Below, one piece after another: positions 26,470 through 40,287 of a DNA stretch of 56,760 nucleotides (positions are counted from its first letter, which is position 1; the number at the start of each line of letters is the position of its first letter). The translations under genes and the position numbers were made by a program. The notes beneath the pieces are model-generated. The model was not told where the DNA came from. It did not search any database and saw only the letters and a program-made list of their open reading frames with translations. The stretch covers positions 1-56,760 of the forward strand of contig NW_004086054.1 in NCBI RefSeq assembly GCF_000220395.1, in the 5' to 3' direction. This DNA is from Ichthyophthirius multifiliis. Taxonomy: Eukaryota > Ciliophora > Oligohymenophorea > Hymenostomatida.

Positions 26470-28397
26470 TCATAACTATTTATTGACTTAGTTTTATTAA
26501 TTTTCGTAAAATAAATTTATTTACTATACTATTTATTCTTAGTTAATATTTTCAATTTATGTTATATCTATCTAATTATACTTTTTTATAAAAAAAATGT
26601 AAAATATTATTATAATTTTTTAAATACTTTTAATAAATATAGAATTCCTTTGGCATATTTTTAATAATCTTTTCCAATATCCTAATCAAGAGCTTTTATT
26701 TTTTTTTCTATATAAAGACACAACTCTTATGATTATTTTTTTTCTTATTAATAGTTTTTTTATAAAAATTCGCAAATTTTTTAACAAATTTTTTTTCTTA
26801 ATTATTAATCTTATTATTTTTTTTCATTAATTTATTCTTTTTCTATTAACCTATTGTCATTAATATCTTCTAATTTTTAAATATCTTTTAAATTCATTGA
26901 TATTAAAGAATTTTAACTTATTTCTTCGTATTAAATATTATCTAAAATATTATTATCTTTTTTTTTATTTTATAAATAAATTTTTATCTATATATATTTT
27001 ACTTAATATTTATTCTTATTTTTAAAATTCATTAATATCTCCTAATGTTTCTAAAATAATTTTTTATTTTATATTTTATATTACTAAATACAGTTTTTCT
27101 TTTAAATTTTAAAGTCCATTATTCTATTAATTAAAATTTCAATAAAAAAAATTAAATTTATTTAAAATAAAATAAATAATAATTACTTCTTTTAAATTAT
27201 TTATATAATTATATATATTATGAAAAGACTTTCCTATAGTAAAATTAAATAAGTCAATACATTCAATAGTTTTTAAATCCAATTTTTCACAAATATACTC
27301 TAGTTCCTGTAATCTATCGTTTTCAATTTTTTATTATTCTATTTATTCTTATATTTAATTTAGCCTATTTTTTAATAATCCTAGATTATTAATTTCAATC
27401 TCTTAATGTTTTTTATCATCGATTTCATTATTATTTTATTATTTTCGAGGTTTTGGATATTCAAAAGATTTTTAATTATTAAATTTTCGATTTTAAAGAT
27501 TTTAAGAATTATTTTCAATGCTTTAAATTATATTCAAGTTAGAAATGTTTAAATCTTCATTTAATATTTGAAGTTCTATTTTATTTTTTTTGTAATTTTT
27601 TTTGCTTTAATTTTTATTTTAAAATTTGCTGTATGTTTTTTATCCAACTTTTAAGTTATTTAAATATTTAGATTTTTTAATTTAATTTTTTTAAGTTTGC
27701 TTTTTATTGCTTTTTTCTTAATTTTGAATATCTTCAATTATTATAGAACTTGTTTAATTAAAAGAAGAATACAAATTGATATCCTCAACAATTAATTCAG
27801 TAAGATTATCAATATCTTTTTTATTCTATTTAAAATTTTTTAATGTTTATTGCTAAATAATAAAAAAAATACCTAGTTATTATTTTTGTCTATCACATTC
27901 TTTTGCTCTTCTATAAAGAAAAAATTTTAATAAATATAAAAAAATAATTTTCTAAAAGAATAAATTATTCTTTAATATTATTTTTACATTCAAAAGTTGA
28001 TTTGCCTTCTATTATACGTTATCCAGCATATATTGCATTTATCAGTTTTTTATTTTTAATATTCATACCTTTAACATTTTAATTATAATATTGCTTGAAG
28101 TCTTATACTTAATCAAATTTGAGAGTTGCACTATTTTTATTTATTTATAAAAAGATTGTATCAAATATATTCATGTTTTATTGTATTAATAAAATTAATA
28201 CTGTGAATTCTCGCCTAAAAAATTAACAATTATTTCCTATTTTCCAACAAATTATACCTTATATTATTATTATTTAAAAAATATATAAGAAATTAAATAT
28301 ATTTATTATAAAAAATTACAAATGATGGCCACCAAGGATAACCTTTTAATTTAGCCCATACAACTTAATTTTTTTTAATTGCTTTTTATGAACTCAT
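26470..28397 (-). CDS. PWWP-domain chromatin protein with TFIIS N-terminal-like domain
   Basis: Starts MSSQKAIKKNQVVWAKLKGY then PWWPS, the defining motif of a PWWP domain (methyl-lysine nucleosome reader). It continues after introns through VQFVGKQEIIVNFLGENSHA and LKFDQVQDF. A Lys/Gln-rich middle with a coiled segment follows. The C-terminus has a helical bundle resembling the TFIIS N-terminal/LEDGF-IBD fold (KICQKICEFLQKNY, KDYQKYAKGILYLLK, then DITQIENINQEQI). At least six introns of 45-80 nt are phase-consistent. The combination resembles HDGF/LEDGF and Ioc4-type factors, which tether complexes to H3K36-methylated chromatin; that role is inferred. Stop TGA 26470-26472. Confidence 0.85.
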
Positions 28398-28473
28398 TTT
28401 ATTTTTATTTGTAATTATTTATATTTTTTTCTCCTTTATTTTGAATTCTTAATTTTTATTTTAATATATATAT

Positions 28474-28530
<57 letters not shown>

Positions 28531-29702
28531 GTTTTTTTATGCTTAACTAGAAATTAAATTTTACAATAATTATTTGTATTTTTAATTATTTTTTTTCCCA
28601 CCCCTAATATTATTTTTGTTTTTTTTAATTTACATTATTTTATTTCATTTAATTAAATCTTTGATTTTTATATTTTTTTTTTTTCATAAGAAACTACAAA
28701 TTCAGAACTAAATAAAAAAATTATTTAAATATTAAACATATTAAAAAAAAAAAAAATAACATACACATATTTTAATTTAAAATTATATATATTAAATAAT
28801 TAATTAATTTATATTAATATTTTAAAATAATTATCAATTAAAATTATATTAACAATATATGTAAAAATGATTTTATTTATTCATTAATAAATAAAAAATT
28901 TATATATTTTCTGATATTTAATATAAAAATTATAGTCATATTATATTATATTACCTATATTTATATCAATTTGTACTTCAATTATTAATTAATCTATTTA
29001 TTTTTAAAGAGTATTTTTAGAATCATAAAAAATAAAACGAATATGATATTTGTATATATTTTATTATATATAATGGAATATTTATAATTATATAATTATT
29101 TTAATAATTAAAGTTAACCTGTTTTATTCTAAAACCATAAGCTTGTAAAGATTTTACATTAATGTAAGTCCATTAATAGTAATAACTTAAATTTTTTTAA
29201 AAAATATCAAAACAATAAAACACTAAAATATGTATATATAATTATATTTAAATATATTTTTTATATATAATATATTTAATTTTTTTTGATTTTTGTTTTT
29301 TTATTTTTATTTTAAACATAATTAAATTTGGAAAAAATATATAAAAAAATAAAATTTAAATATGAAAAATCTATTTAAGTTAAAATAAAAATTAACTAGT
29401 TTTAAAATATTATTCAATAAATTTATTTTAAATTAATAAATAAAAATAAAAGTATTTGAATAATTCTGGTTTAAAAAGGCATATATACATATTATTTAAT
29501 TAACTTTATTAATATTAATTTCCTTAAATAAAAATTACTTAATTTACAAATTCTTTTTATATGTATTTTAGAATCAATTATTTTTTCCTTTTCCTTTTTA
29601 TACTATTTATATTAAAAAATAATTACAATTATAAGAAATTACCACCATATATATGTTAAATAGAAAAAAAAAATTAATTTACAAAAAAAAAAAAAAATTA
29701 AA
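28398..29702. other. Divergent intergenic region
   Basis: AT-rich region between divergent genes. It holds a (TA)n tract at about 28471-28527 and an isolated C-rich patch (TTCCCACCCCTAATA, near 28597-28612). No gene supported. Confidence 0.5.
28471..28527. repeat. TA dinucleotide repeat
   Basis: More than 25 TA units upstream of the PWWP gene, the longest TA run in the window. Confidence 0.9.
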
Positions 29703-31285
29703 ATGAGCAATTAAATACCCGAAATAAGTTTAAATCAAATAAAGCAAAATTTATCTTTTTAATAAAAAACTCCACTACATCGTTTGTAAACATCTTCATT
29801 ATAAAGCTCGCCAAACAATTAAAAGGATTAAATGGTAAAACGTCAAATAGTTATATCATAATTTTAGTAATAGGCAAATCAATAAGATTAATTAAGTAAT
29901 TTTTTTTAATAAAATGACCTTTAAATTCGTGAAATAATTAATAAAATAAGCTTAACTTTAAAATAAAAAGAATCAAAATTAAAAATATATTTAACTTATT
30001 ATGGTATTTCAGATGAAATTTTCATATTTTATTTCACTTAATTTATTGAGTTTTCATGTGGAAGGGCATAAAGTTAACATTACTTTTTCAAAATAAGCGA
30101 TTATATATATAATTTAGCTATTTAGATTATAAAGAATGACGAAGATGTATAAAATAAAGAAATTATTAATTTAATAGAATAAAATAAGGATAAAATTTTA
30201 TCAAAAAATTTACTTGACTAAATATCAAGTAAAGATTTATTAAAAGAACTAATAAAAAAGGTTATCGAATAAATAAAAAAGGAAGTTCAATTAAGTGAAT
30301 ATATATTTCCTGATATGAATCCAGATGTTTAGCATATAATAAATATATTAGATGATATTTTTAGAGGAAATTTTGAAGAAATTATAAATATTGTTAATAA
30401 CATTTTTGGAAAAAATAAATTTACTCATAGTTTTTTTTATTATTTTAAAAGTATTATTTATAACCTTTTAAAAAATTAAAACGTGTAAAAATAAATTATT
30501 TATAAAACTATTGAAAAAGTGGAGATTTTAAGGTTTTTTTTCTTTTTTTAAATTATAAAATAAAATAAAAAATAGATATGTAATTGTTTAAAATCATGAA
30601 TGTTCTGATATTATTAAAAACATAGAATAACATATGTGTAATATTTTAAAGTCTGAATAAATATCAAAAAAAATTAATGTAAAAAAGTTAAATATATGAT
30701 ATTTAAAAAATAAAAAAGGAAACTAATTTTAGTTTATTAATCAAAAGCTTTATTAAAAATCTCATATTTTTACCAAAAATAGATAATTTAAAAGATAAAA
30801 TATAGTTTTTGCTTTCAGATATGAATGATTAGAATTAATTTATTGATATATTTTATATTCATTTAAATGAATATTTACTAAAAGAAAATATATCGGAAGA
30901 GACCTTACACGAAATCGAATTAAGAAAAGAAAAGTTAAAATTAAGTCTTAAATTAAGTTAAAATTGCTTAATACAAGATTATTAAATAATTAAAGATTTA
31001 ATTGGATATATTAAAAAAGGAATAAAAAAAGAAAAAATAGTAGGAGATGATACTTAAATATTAGAAAATCCTTAACTTATTTATTAATATTTAATATTCT
31101 TTAATAGCCCTTATAATTGCTAATCATTTAAAGATTGGATGGGAATAATTTAATTTGGGTATGCTACTACATGGTAAATAGGGGTTTGGTTCAGACATTT
31201 AAAGCTAGGATGTGTTAAATATAAGTTAAACTAAAATCTAATTAATTTAATTGAACAGGATTTAAACTTTATTCTAAAATTATGA
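29703..31285 (+). CDS. Uncharacterised helical protein
   Basis: About 500 residues from MSNQIPEISLNQIK, with two introns (one of about 43 nt near 30533, one of about 38 nt near 30680) whose phases match. The frame is then open to TGA 31283-31285. The head is Gln/Ser-rich. The body is predicted helical with charged stretches (KDLLKELIKKVIEQIKKE, EETLHEIELRKEKL). The tail is the most conserved-looking part, with several Trp (FKDWMGIIQFGYATTWQIGV). No motif was recognised, so no function is proposed. Confidence 0.65.
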
Positions 31286-31373
31286 AATTAAATAAAAAAA
31301 CATTAATTATTTAATATATATATATTATAATTATTTAATAATAAATAAATTATATTTTATCCGCTATATTATT

Positions 31374-31471
31374 TTAATTTAATTTAATTAAATTTAATCT
31401 AATTTAATTTAATCTAATTTAATTTAATTTAATTTAATTTAATTTAATTTAATTTAATTTAATTTAATTTA
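31374..31471. repeat. TTTAA/TAATT pentanucleotide microsatellite
   Basis: About nineteen TTTAA units with a few TCTAA interruptions, just downstream of the orphan gene. Confidence 0.9.
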
Positions 31472-32081
31472 TAGATATATTTATTGTATCTAAATAGCAT
31501 TTATAATATATAATTATCTTATTTAAACATTATAGAAAAAAAAACATTATTAAAAATATACACACGAAAATAAAACCTATGATAATTTGTGAATTAAATA
31601 AAAATTGTTCCGTAATCATTTATATTTAATCTTTTATAATTTATTAATGAAAAATAATTTAAAAGTATAAAAAAGAATAAATTTTAGATTTATATATATA
31701 TATTTATTTTAGTTAGTATATTTTTTTTTTATTATATCCAAATTTTATATTTTATCCTTTTTTTTTTTTTTTGATTTATTAAATTCAAAAAAATACAAAA
31801 CTAAATTAATTTTTTTAAAAAATAATATTAGACACATAAATAATTTTGATTTTTAATATAAAAATATAAAATTAATTTTAAAAATATTAATATATAATTA
31901 TTTTTTTATAATATTAAATTTATATTTTAATTTAGTATACATATTATAAAATAAAATAAATTTATATATATAAATAAAATACGTATTTTATAAAAATAAA
32001 TAAAAAAAGAAAAACTATAATTTTATACAAAACATTAAACTTATAAATTCTTTTTTTGAAGTATTTATTATTTTTGATGTT
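31472..32081. other. Intergenic region
   Basis: AT-rich with T-runs near 31715-31770; no gene supported. Confidence 0.5.
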
Positions 32082-32276
32082 TCATTCGTTTAATTATAAT
32101 TAAAGTTTAACTATTTAAATATTTTTTTATGTAATCGTTTTCATTAAATCTAAAGCCAAATTACTATCTATAATTTGAATTTCTTTTATTTATAAATCTT
32201 TATTTTCTACTATTTATTTTAAAATATCAAGCTATTTTTTTTTCATAAATTTGTTTTTATTTTTATTTAAGTTCAT
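32082..32276 (-). CDS. Possible small helical protein, 64 residues
   Basis: Open frame from MNLNKNKNKFMKKKQ to TGA 32082-32084. Its second half (LDILKQIVENKDLQIKEIQI) looks coding. A parallel frame upstream (LKKYLKLCNELKQKQKQIYE) suggests the gene may begin further 5' and join through an intron or across the A9 run. No family recognised. Confidence 0.3.
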
Positions 32277-32669
32277 TACATAATTTTAAATATTTTTTCA
32301 AGTAATTTTATTCAAAAAAACTAATATATTAAGAAATATTACCATTTTTATTTACTTAAATAATTTATTTATATCCACAAGTTTTAATTTGATTATTTTA
32401 CATTTTCTTTTCTTTTCAACCTAATAATATATTATTTTATTAACTTTTTTAAAAATATAAAATTATTTAATTTTCTAATTATTCTTTTTTTTTTTTTATA
32501 AGAAATTTTTTTTGGTTATATATTAAGACATAAAATTAATTTAAATAAAATATTGTATATAATTTAGAAAATTATTTGTAAAAATAAATAAAAAAATATA
32601 TATTTAAAAATATAAATTATTAATTTTGTAACAATTATTAATAAAAATAAATTCATTCTCAAAAAAGAA

Positions 32670-34654
32670 TCATATTTCTTTGTATATCTAATTAATAAAT
32701 TTCTTTTCAAAAATCTATAATGCTTCAAACTTAATTTTTAAATAAGAACGTTCATCATCTTCAATAAAATTATATTAAGAATCATCTATGACTTATTCAT
32801 CCTCATCTGAATCATCATAATTATCTTAATTACTTTTTTTAGAAATAAGTACCATCATAGATTTTTTACTTCTATAATAGAAAGACTTTACTTAATTGCA
32901 TTAGAAATTAATCATTGTTTCCATTTATAATCCATTATCTTAGTTACTATTATTATCAAAATTCATTTAGCTATGACCCTATTATATAAATTAAATATTT
33001 TAAAATTATGATTTTTTTAAATAAATATAAATATAATATTTTATGGTTTCATAAAAATAAGTAAATTTAATAAAAATAAACTAACACTTTTTTACTTTTA
33101 GCTGATTTTACTGTTTTAATTGAATTAACAGAATTTCGTTGATTTAAGCTATTGAATTTTCTAATAAATTTTGAATTTAAAATATTTTAATGACCATATC
33201 TTTTCGAAGGATTAGGTTCAAGCATTTTTTTTAATAAATGCTTACATTCATCACTAAATCCTTCATAAATTTAACTATCATATTAAATTACACATTTTTG
33301 ATTCTTTTCGAGGACTTCTCTACAATTCTTTCCTTTAAAAGGTGTTGTCCCAAAAATCAAACAATACATAATTACACCTACACTAAAAATATCACCTTTC
33401 TCAGTATAAGGAGCTGAAGAAAACATTTCAGGAGGCAAATAACCTGGGGTTCCTGATCTATTTTCAAGTTTATTATAGTTTATATATTCTGAAAATCCAA
33501 AGTCTATTAATTTACACTCAAAAGAATCTTTGCTTGTATATATTATATTTTCTAATTTTAAATCTCTATGTACTATTTTTTAATTATGCAGATGATTTAA
33601 TGCTTTGACTATATCATATATCGTTTTTGATATTTCTTTTTCTTAAAAACGCTTATTTTATTTTAAACGTTAATATAATTCTCCTCCTTCAAGATATTCC
33701 ATTACATATACTAATTAATTCGAATCTTGGTATACTTCTTCCATTTTTATTATATTTTTATGGTTTTATTTTTATAGAATCGAATGTTCATTTAAAAGCA
33801 TTTGCTATTTTTTATTTTTTAAATTTTATTTTTATTATTCTTTTTTTATTTACAAAAAATTTATCTTTGTGTGTATTTTCTTACAATTTTTCCTTTTTTA
33901 TTATTTTTGCGGCAAACAATTTATTGTCTTCCTTTCTTTAAACCTTATTTACATCTATTTATATATTATTATTATTTTTAATTTATATATTTTTTTTATT
34001 TTGGCTTTTTGTTTTAAGTTTAAATTTTATTTAAAATAAAAAAAAAATACTTGCAAATGCTCCAGATCCTAAAATTCCTAATATATTATAATATTCTTCA
34101 AAATTTTAAAGAACGCATTTATTTTTGATTTAATCGAACATTCTTTTAATATTATCCTTTTCACTAGAAAATAAACGTCTTATATTACTTTCTTTTTAAA
34201 ATTAAATATAATAAATAGTCCCATCTTTAGAATTTATAGCTTTGCTTTCTATTATTATTTATACATCTAAAATTATATAACCTTTGAAATGTTTACAATT
34301 TTATTCATTATAATAAACAAGATAATTTTATAATATTTCATATAAATATTCTTTTTATTTCTTAGATTTTTTACTTATTCTTTATAACTTCATTCCTAAT
34401 ATTTAATCATTTATTTAAAGTTAAGATTACTCTTTATCTTCATCATCACTATCTTAAAAATAATCTTTATCTTCTTTTTTTTCATTTTCATTTTATATTA
34501 AGTCTTCTATTGTTTTATTTTATGTATTATTTATCCAAAATTTAGGAATTTTAGTCTTATTTTATAAGGCAGGCTTGCGTCCATAAACAGGCCAATATTT
34601 ATTAAGTTCTTATATTTGGTTTTCTATTACTTAATTTTGTTTTTATTAAGCCAT
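32670..34654 (-). CDS. Ser/Thr protein kinase with N-terminal PH-like region
   Basis: After a charged head comes a region (EYLYEILQNYLVYYNEQ, FKGYIILDV, GTIYYIQF) that reads like a PH domain. The kinase then begins YYNILGILGSGAFA, interrupted by an intron of about 100 nt, and continues with Lys in LFAAKIIKKEKL. It has YVMEYLEGGELYQRL, HRDLKLEN, DFGFSEY, GTPGYLPPEMF and DIFSVGVIMYCLIFG. All catalytic residues are present. A further intron precedes an acidic tail (DNYDDSDEDEQVIDD). Subdomain style is AGC/CAMK-like. The protein may be recruited to phosphoinositide membranes if the PH reading is right. Start MAQQKQNQ at ATG 34654; stop TGA 32670-32672. Confidence 0.87.
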
Positions 34655-34966
34655 TTTTTGTGATAGATTATATTCTTTTTAAATTATTTGTTAATATTTA
34701 TTAATTTTTTTTTTTTTAATTTAATATATTTTATTAATTAATAAAAAAATTAAATATTGGTAATTAAAATAATTTATAAAAAGTTTATTATCAGGATATA
34801 ATTTTTTTTTTTAAATATATATTTTAAAATAAATGAATTAATTTTTCTTAATTAGTCAAATTAAATTCAATAAGTATAATTTAAATATATTTATTATATT
34901 AAATACTAAAATAATTTTATTTTAAAAAACGGATTAAATATAAAAAATAAAAAAATATTTTAAAAA

Positions 34967-36295
34967 ATGTGGAAAATTCTAAACATTGGTAAAGACATAA
35001 CTAATAAACCTGAAAAAGTTTAAAATCCTATTTCTGAAAACTTAATTTAAAACATAGAAAAAGTATATTAAAATCTTATTGAATAAATATAGTAAGAAGA
35101 CTTTGAAAAAGAACAAATTGAATAAGTAAATAATTTTTTTTAATTAGAAATTCCAATAAAGATATCTGAAAAAGAAAATGAAAAAACAATATAAAGATTA
35201 GAAGAATAATTATTAAAAATAACAACTTTTCATTAACAAGAGTAATAAGAAACTGAAGAAAAACTAAAAATAGTAGTAATTTAGAACTAAAAAAAAGAAG
35301 AGATGTTAAGAAAAAGTAATAGGGATATTTTATTTAAGATTTCAGATTTTATTAAGGATATAGGTATACTTTTTGAAGAATAAAATTTAAAAAATTTAAC
35401 TGATTTTTTCAAAGAACAAGTTTAGGCCAGAAAATAAAACATTTTTATTGAATTTGAAGATTTTTTGAAAAAAAGTAGGGATTTTTTATCTATAAAGAGT
35501 AATGAAAATAAAGAAAATGAAAAAAAATTGAATAAACTTAGTGAAGTAGTGTAACTTTAAAAATAAAGTTTAATAAAAAAAACACAGGAGATCAAAAAAT
35601 TAAAGAAAGAAGAAGAAATTCCAGAAGAAGTTTTAAAAATTAAAGAAGAAATGTAAAAAAAAAGTGATTAACAAATCGAAAATCTACTAGAAAAAATCAA
35701 AGAAAAGGATATTATTTTATAAAATCTATAATATAATATAAACTAAATATAAAATAGAAATGAAAAGGCGTTTAAAATGCTAAAAATATAAGAAAACGAA
35801 TTAAAAGAATATAAAAAAATAGAATAAAATTTAAAAGAGCAGAATTAAATTTTAAATTAAGAATTATTAGAAAAAAATGAAATTATAAATCTATTAAATG
35901 CGAAAATTTTAGAAAAATAAAATGAATTTTCCCAGTTAGAAAAAGAAAAAATCATAATTGAAAATGAAATTAAAAATCTATTAAAAAAAGTCAAATCTGA
36001 TCTTATTAAGCAAGAGAATATGATTGATAAAAGAATAATTTCTAATTATTTTATTTAATATTTTGATACTCAAACCTCTTTCTAAAATAAAATGAGTGCA
36101 TTTGATACTATTTGCTCAGTCCTTGATATACCGTAAATAGAAAAATTAAAAATTAATACATATAAATCTAAAATTAATGAATAATATATATAAGATAATT
36201 AAAATAATATTGATAATAATAATTTAAATGCTGGTTCCAAATCTAATGAAAATAGTTTGGTTTAGTAATTATTTACTTTTTTAACTGAAGAATGA
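34967..36295 (+). CDS. Golgin-like coiled-coil protein with GRAB (GRIP-related Arf-binding) domain
   Basis: Intronless frame of exactly 442 residues. The middle 300 are continuous heptad-rich coiled coil (E/K/Q/L). Near the C-terminus IDKRIISNYFIQYF then FDTICSVLDIPQIEKLKI matches the GRAB/GRIP-type pattern of GMAP-210/Rud3, where an invariant D-x-R/K-x-[IV] precedes a hydrophobic helix and a second helix reads like LASILNWD. Such golgins tether vesicles at the cis-Golgi through Arf1; the match is by pattern only. Start MWKILNIGKDIT, stop TGA 36293-36295. Confidence 0.72.
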
Positions 36296-36565
36296 AATTA
36301 TATCTTTTATATAATTTAATTTTTCTTTTAACTAATTATACATTTAATATTTTACTTAATTTTTTTTATATTATTTTTTTCTGGGTAAAATAAAATAAAA
36401 TTATTTTTTAATTTGTATAAGAGTTTAAAATATACATTTTAATTTAATATAGAATGTTGAATGTTTATAATAATTATAATTATTATTTTTTTAAAAATAA
36501 ATAAATATTTAAATAATAAAAAACCATGTATTTTATAAATAGACATATTAAAAAAAAAAAACTAA

Positions 36566-38037
36566 TCAAAAAAAGCCTATTTTTGGGCAATAATCCTAAG
36601 GAACATACTAACTAAAATCCTCATTCTTTATCTAAAAAATATTTCCAGTCAAAACATGCTTGAAAATATTTGGAATAAAAACATTTTTAATCAAATCTTA
36701 ATACTCTCTATCAATTTCCATATTAATTAATTTTTGCATTTAGAATAAATAATCTTAATTCTATTCTTCATAAGCATTCATAAAAAAGTATTTTCTTTTT
36801 TATAGGTTTTTTTTAAAAGAGTTTAAATTTCTTATTCAAAAGACTTAATCATTTCTTAACTTGAAGGAAGTGTGATTATTCCATCAATAAAACGCGAAGC
36901 CAAAATGCACTATCTTTCTAAATTTTATTATATCTAAAAAGATCTACTTATTAATCCAATAAAAATTAATTCAGGATTTTTTGTACAGAACATTTTTAAA
37001 TATAAAGGTCCAAAAAATTAATTTTAATTAAGTTCATTTTAGTCAAACTCAAAAAACTTATCTTTTTCTAAATCCAAAAATGGGAAAGAAAATTAAAATC
37101 CTGTTGCATATAAAATTAAATCCACATCGGTGATTTTTTCATTACTTTTCAAAATAAAATTTTTTCCATCTTCTATTTCTTCTATTTAACTTTCATAAAA
37201 ATTTAAATATTGACTTTTAATTAGCTCTTTAAGTTATGAGTTTTCAGATTTCATAAAATAAAGAGTCTTAGGGTTCCCTACTAAACTTATTTTTTTAGGT
37301 TTTTCTTCTTAATTTTAGTTCAAAATTATTGCTAAAATATCCCAACAAGAATAACTAGCTCCGTAAATAACAATATGTTTTTGTTGGAATTTTTTTAACT
37401 ATTTAACTCTAAAATAATGGGTGTGTAATTCTTCCCCTTTAAATTTTCCCTTCTTAATTAAAGGAATATTTGGAACACTAAAATGACCTGTACATACAAG
37501 TACAAAATCAGCCTCAAACACTTCATTTTTTTCTTAAAAATTTTCATTTGAACAAGTTTTTACAATAAATTTTTTCGAAAAACATCTTTATTCTTATTAA
37601 GTTAAATTTTCTCTCAAACGAATTTCTTTTACAAAAGTATTTGTTTTTATATATTTTCTTATCTCGTATTTTTCTACATAATCTTTTAAATATTCTAGAA
37701 ATTATATTTAACTCATAAATTAATTTGCAGTAGGCTTTTATGGAAAGCCTTTGAATGTCATTAATGCCTTTGGTAGATTCGATATTAGGTTTTCGTACAT
37801 TGAACTTGGAAGATATTTATAATATTTATAAAATGCGTTTGTTTAGAGATTTTCAATATCTTATTCTGTTTTGAAGTCAGCATACCACATTCCACCTATA
37901 TCATCTTTTGATTCAAAGCATTTTACGTCATTATTTGGGTTTTATGATATATATTTAGTCGCCAATATACCAGATGGACCAGCTCCAATTATTATTACTG
38001 ATTTTCTTTGTGAGTTTTATTATTTCTCTAAGTTCAT
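36566..38037 (-). CDS. Flavin-containing monooxygenase (FMO)-like
   Basis: Starts MNLEKQQNSQRKSVIIIGAG with the FAD Rossmann motif GAGPSG, then FESKDDIGGMWY and NLQTNAFYKYYKYLPSSMY. An FMO identity-type stretch reads VLVCTGHFSVPNIP, and the NADPH Rossmann motif is VIYGASYSCWD. The ATG motif is LYATGFQF, then LIFIGLI. This order is typical for class B monooxygenases. No intron is needed. The frame breaks near the C-terminus at an A6 run (plus 36782-36787): one frame ends KKENTFL at TGA 36778-36780, and the -1 frame continues MNAYEEQNQDYL to TGA 36566-36568. With one added base the total is a whole number of codons, 490 residues. Confidence 0.88.
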
Positions 38038-38104
38038 TGTTCTTGTATTTTTATTTTTAATATCCAAATATAAGATTAAATTTAATTTGATTTTATTTAT
38101 TTAG

Positions 38105-38725
38105 CATATATAATAATAACAATTTTAATAAAAAAGTGTTTTTTATAAATATATATAAATATTTTTAATTTAGTAAAAGTCATATTATAAAAAAATATAT
38201 TTATTTTTTACTTACTTTTTTTTGAAAAAATATTATATTATTAAATTAAAATTTTATATATATATTTTTATATAGAAAAGTTTATAATTTATAAAATTTA
38301 AATACTTTAGAAATTAATTTTAATATATATTTGTGTAGGAAAAATATATATTTATTATAATATTATTTACTATTATTAAATTAAATATTTATATTAAAAT
38401 ATTTTTTTAAATTTTATTTCATTTTTTTGTTATATTTGTGTATTTTTTATACATATGTGTTTCACTCATTTCTTATTACGAATAATTTATTTCAAAATAA
38501 AAAATTTAATAAGTTAAATATTATAAAAAATTGTATTATTTTTCTAATAAGCAAATTTTTGATTTATACATCAAAAACTTTAATTTAAAATTTTTGAATT
38601 TCATTTAAAAAAATATTACAAAACAATATAAAATGAATAAAAATATTTTTTATAATATAAATATTTAAAGAAAAAAAAAAAAAAAAATCTCAAAAATAAA
38701 AACAATATTAAAATCTAAAAATAAT
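38105..38725. other. Divergent intergenic region
   Basis: AT-rich promoter region between the divergent FMO and coiled-coil genes; an A-run lies near 38670-38687. No element supported. Confidence 0.5.
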
Positions 38726-40171
38726 ATGATATAATCATAATCTCCACTTTCAGCCTTAAGCTAAAAGCGAGCTTATTAAAAATAACAATAACAAATATCA
38801 GACAAAAAACTGAAATATTAATACTTACAAATAGATGATGAATTCTAAAATCAGGACAAAACATTTTAAACAAATCAACATAATATATATAAAAATAATA
38901 ATCATGAAGAAAACAGAAATAATTTTAATAACTCCTCAATAAAAGGCAAGAAATAATTAGATAATAATTAATTAGAGAAAAAATTAGAACTGATTGAAAA
39001 TAATCTAAATAGAGTATGTAATTAGCATGATGCATTAATGCCCTTATTACAAGTATTAGAGGCGATTCCTTAATTATAAAGATACGAATAAAATATGAAA
39101 AATATGAATAAAAAATAGTAAGAAATAGAATAAAAAATTAGAGAATTTGAAGAAAATTTTAAAAAAGGAAATCAATATACACATATATTTAGTAATATTG
39201 ATCATAATTTTAAAAATACCGCTTAAACAATAAATGGAATAAAAAAAGAAATTCAAAAAATCGAAATGAAATAAATAGAATTCGATAAAAATCTCTTTTA
39301 AAAATATAATAATAATAATAGTAATTAAGAAATTATGTTTTAACAAAAATTACAAATTGAAGATAAATTTGATAAAAATCTTAAAGATGTGCATAAATTA
39401 CTTGCTGATTTCAAAAATTAAATATAATTTTAAATTAAAAAAGTTGAAAAACACGAAGATAATGATTTATATAAAAAAAAAGAGCAAAAAAATACACATG
39501 ATACAAATAATATACACATTAATTAGGAGTTTGCTAATATTTATAGAGAATTAGGAATTTTAAGAACAGAAGTAGAACTAATATATGCAAAAGAGAGATA
39601 AGAATTTATACATGTCCAATTATAAAGATTAAATCCTTAATCAGAAAGTGAAACAAGGATTGTTTTAAATGGTTTGGAATAAAATATTTTATTTTAAGAA
39701 ATCGAAAATTTCGATAAAATAAATTAAGTAAGACTATTGGGTGAAATATAAACTCTAGATTAAAAAATAAAAGGTATAAATGAGGATTTAGAGGTAATTT
39801 TATAAGAAAATATTTAAGAAAATAAGGAATAAAATCTATTTTATTAAAAAGAAATCAAATATATAGAAGATAGAATGTTTAATTTAAAATAATAAGTAAA
39901 AGGTACAAAAAAAAAATACCTTTGTGATACAAGAAAACTTGAAGATGTGAATATTTAATTAAGTTTGGAAGTTTAAAGATGGAAAGAAGAGAATGAAAAT
40001 CAGGAATTTTTTTTAGATGGTTTATTTTAGTTAGATTTATTCAAATTAAGAATTAATAAAATTAATGAATTAGTGGGAAATCATGTTTAAGAGTTAACTC
40101 ATAAAACATAAGAAATCTATTAGTTACTATTTTTTACTAAAGAAAAACTAACTAAATTATTTTCCTTTTGA
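38726..40171 (+). CDS. Long coiled-coil protein, 481 residues
   Basis: Intronless frame of exactly 481 codons from MIQSQSPLSALSQKRAY to TGA 40169-40171. After a Ser/Gln/Asn-rich head, heptads begin near residue 85 (LEKKLELIENNLNRV) and run with short breaks to the end (QEFANIYRELGILRTEVEL, QVRLLGEIQTLDQKI). No catalytic motif. It could be a basal-body, cortical or flagellar structural protein, as is common in ciliates, but nothing here decides that. Confidence 0.75.
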
Positions 40172-40287
40172 TATCTTTTTATTTACATATTTATTATTTT
40201 AAATAATTATATTTATTTTTCTTTTATAAAGTATTTTTTTATTCAAAATCAATTAATTTAAAAAAATTTTGTTAATATAATAAAAAA

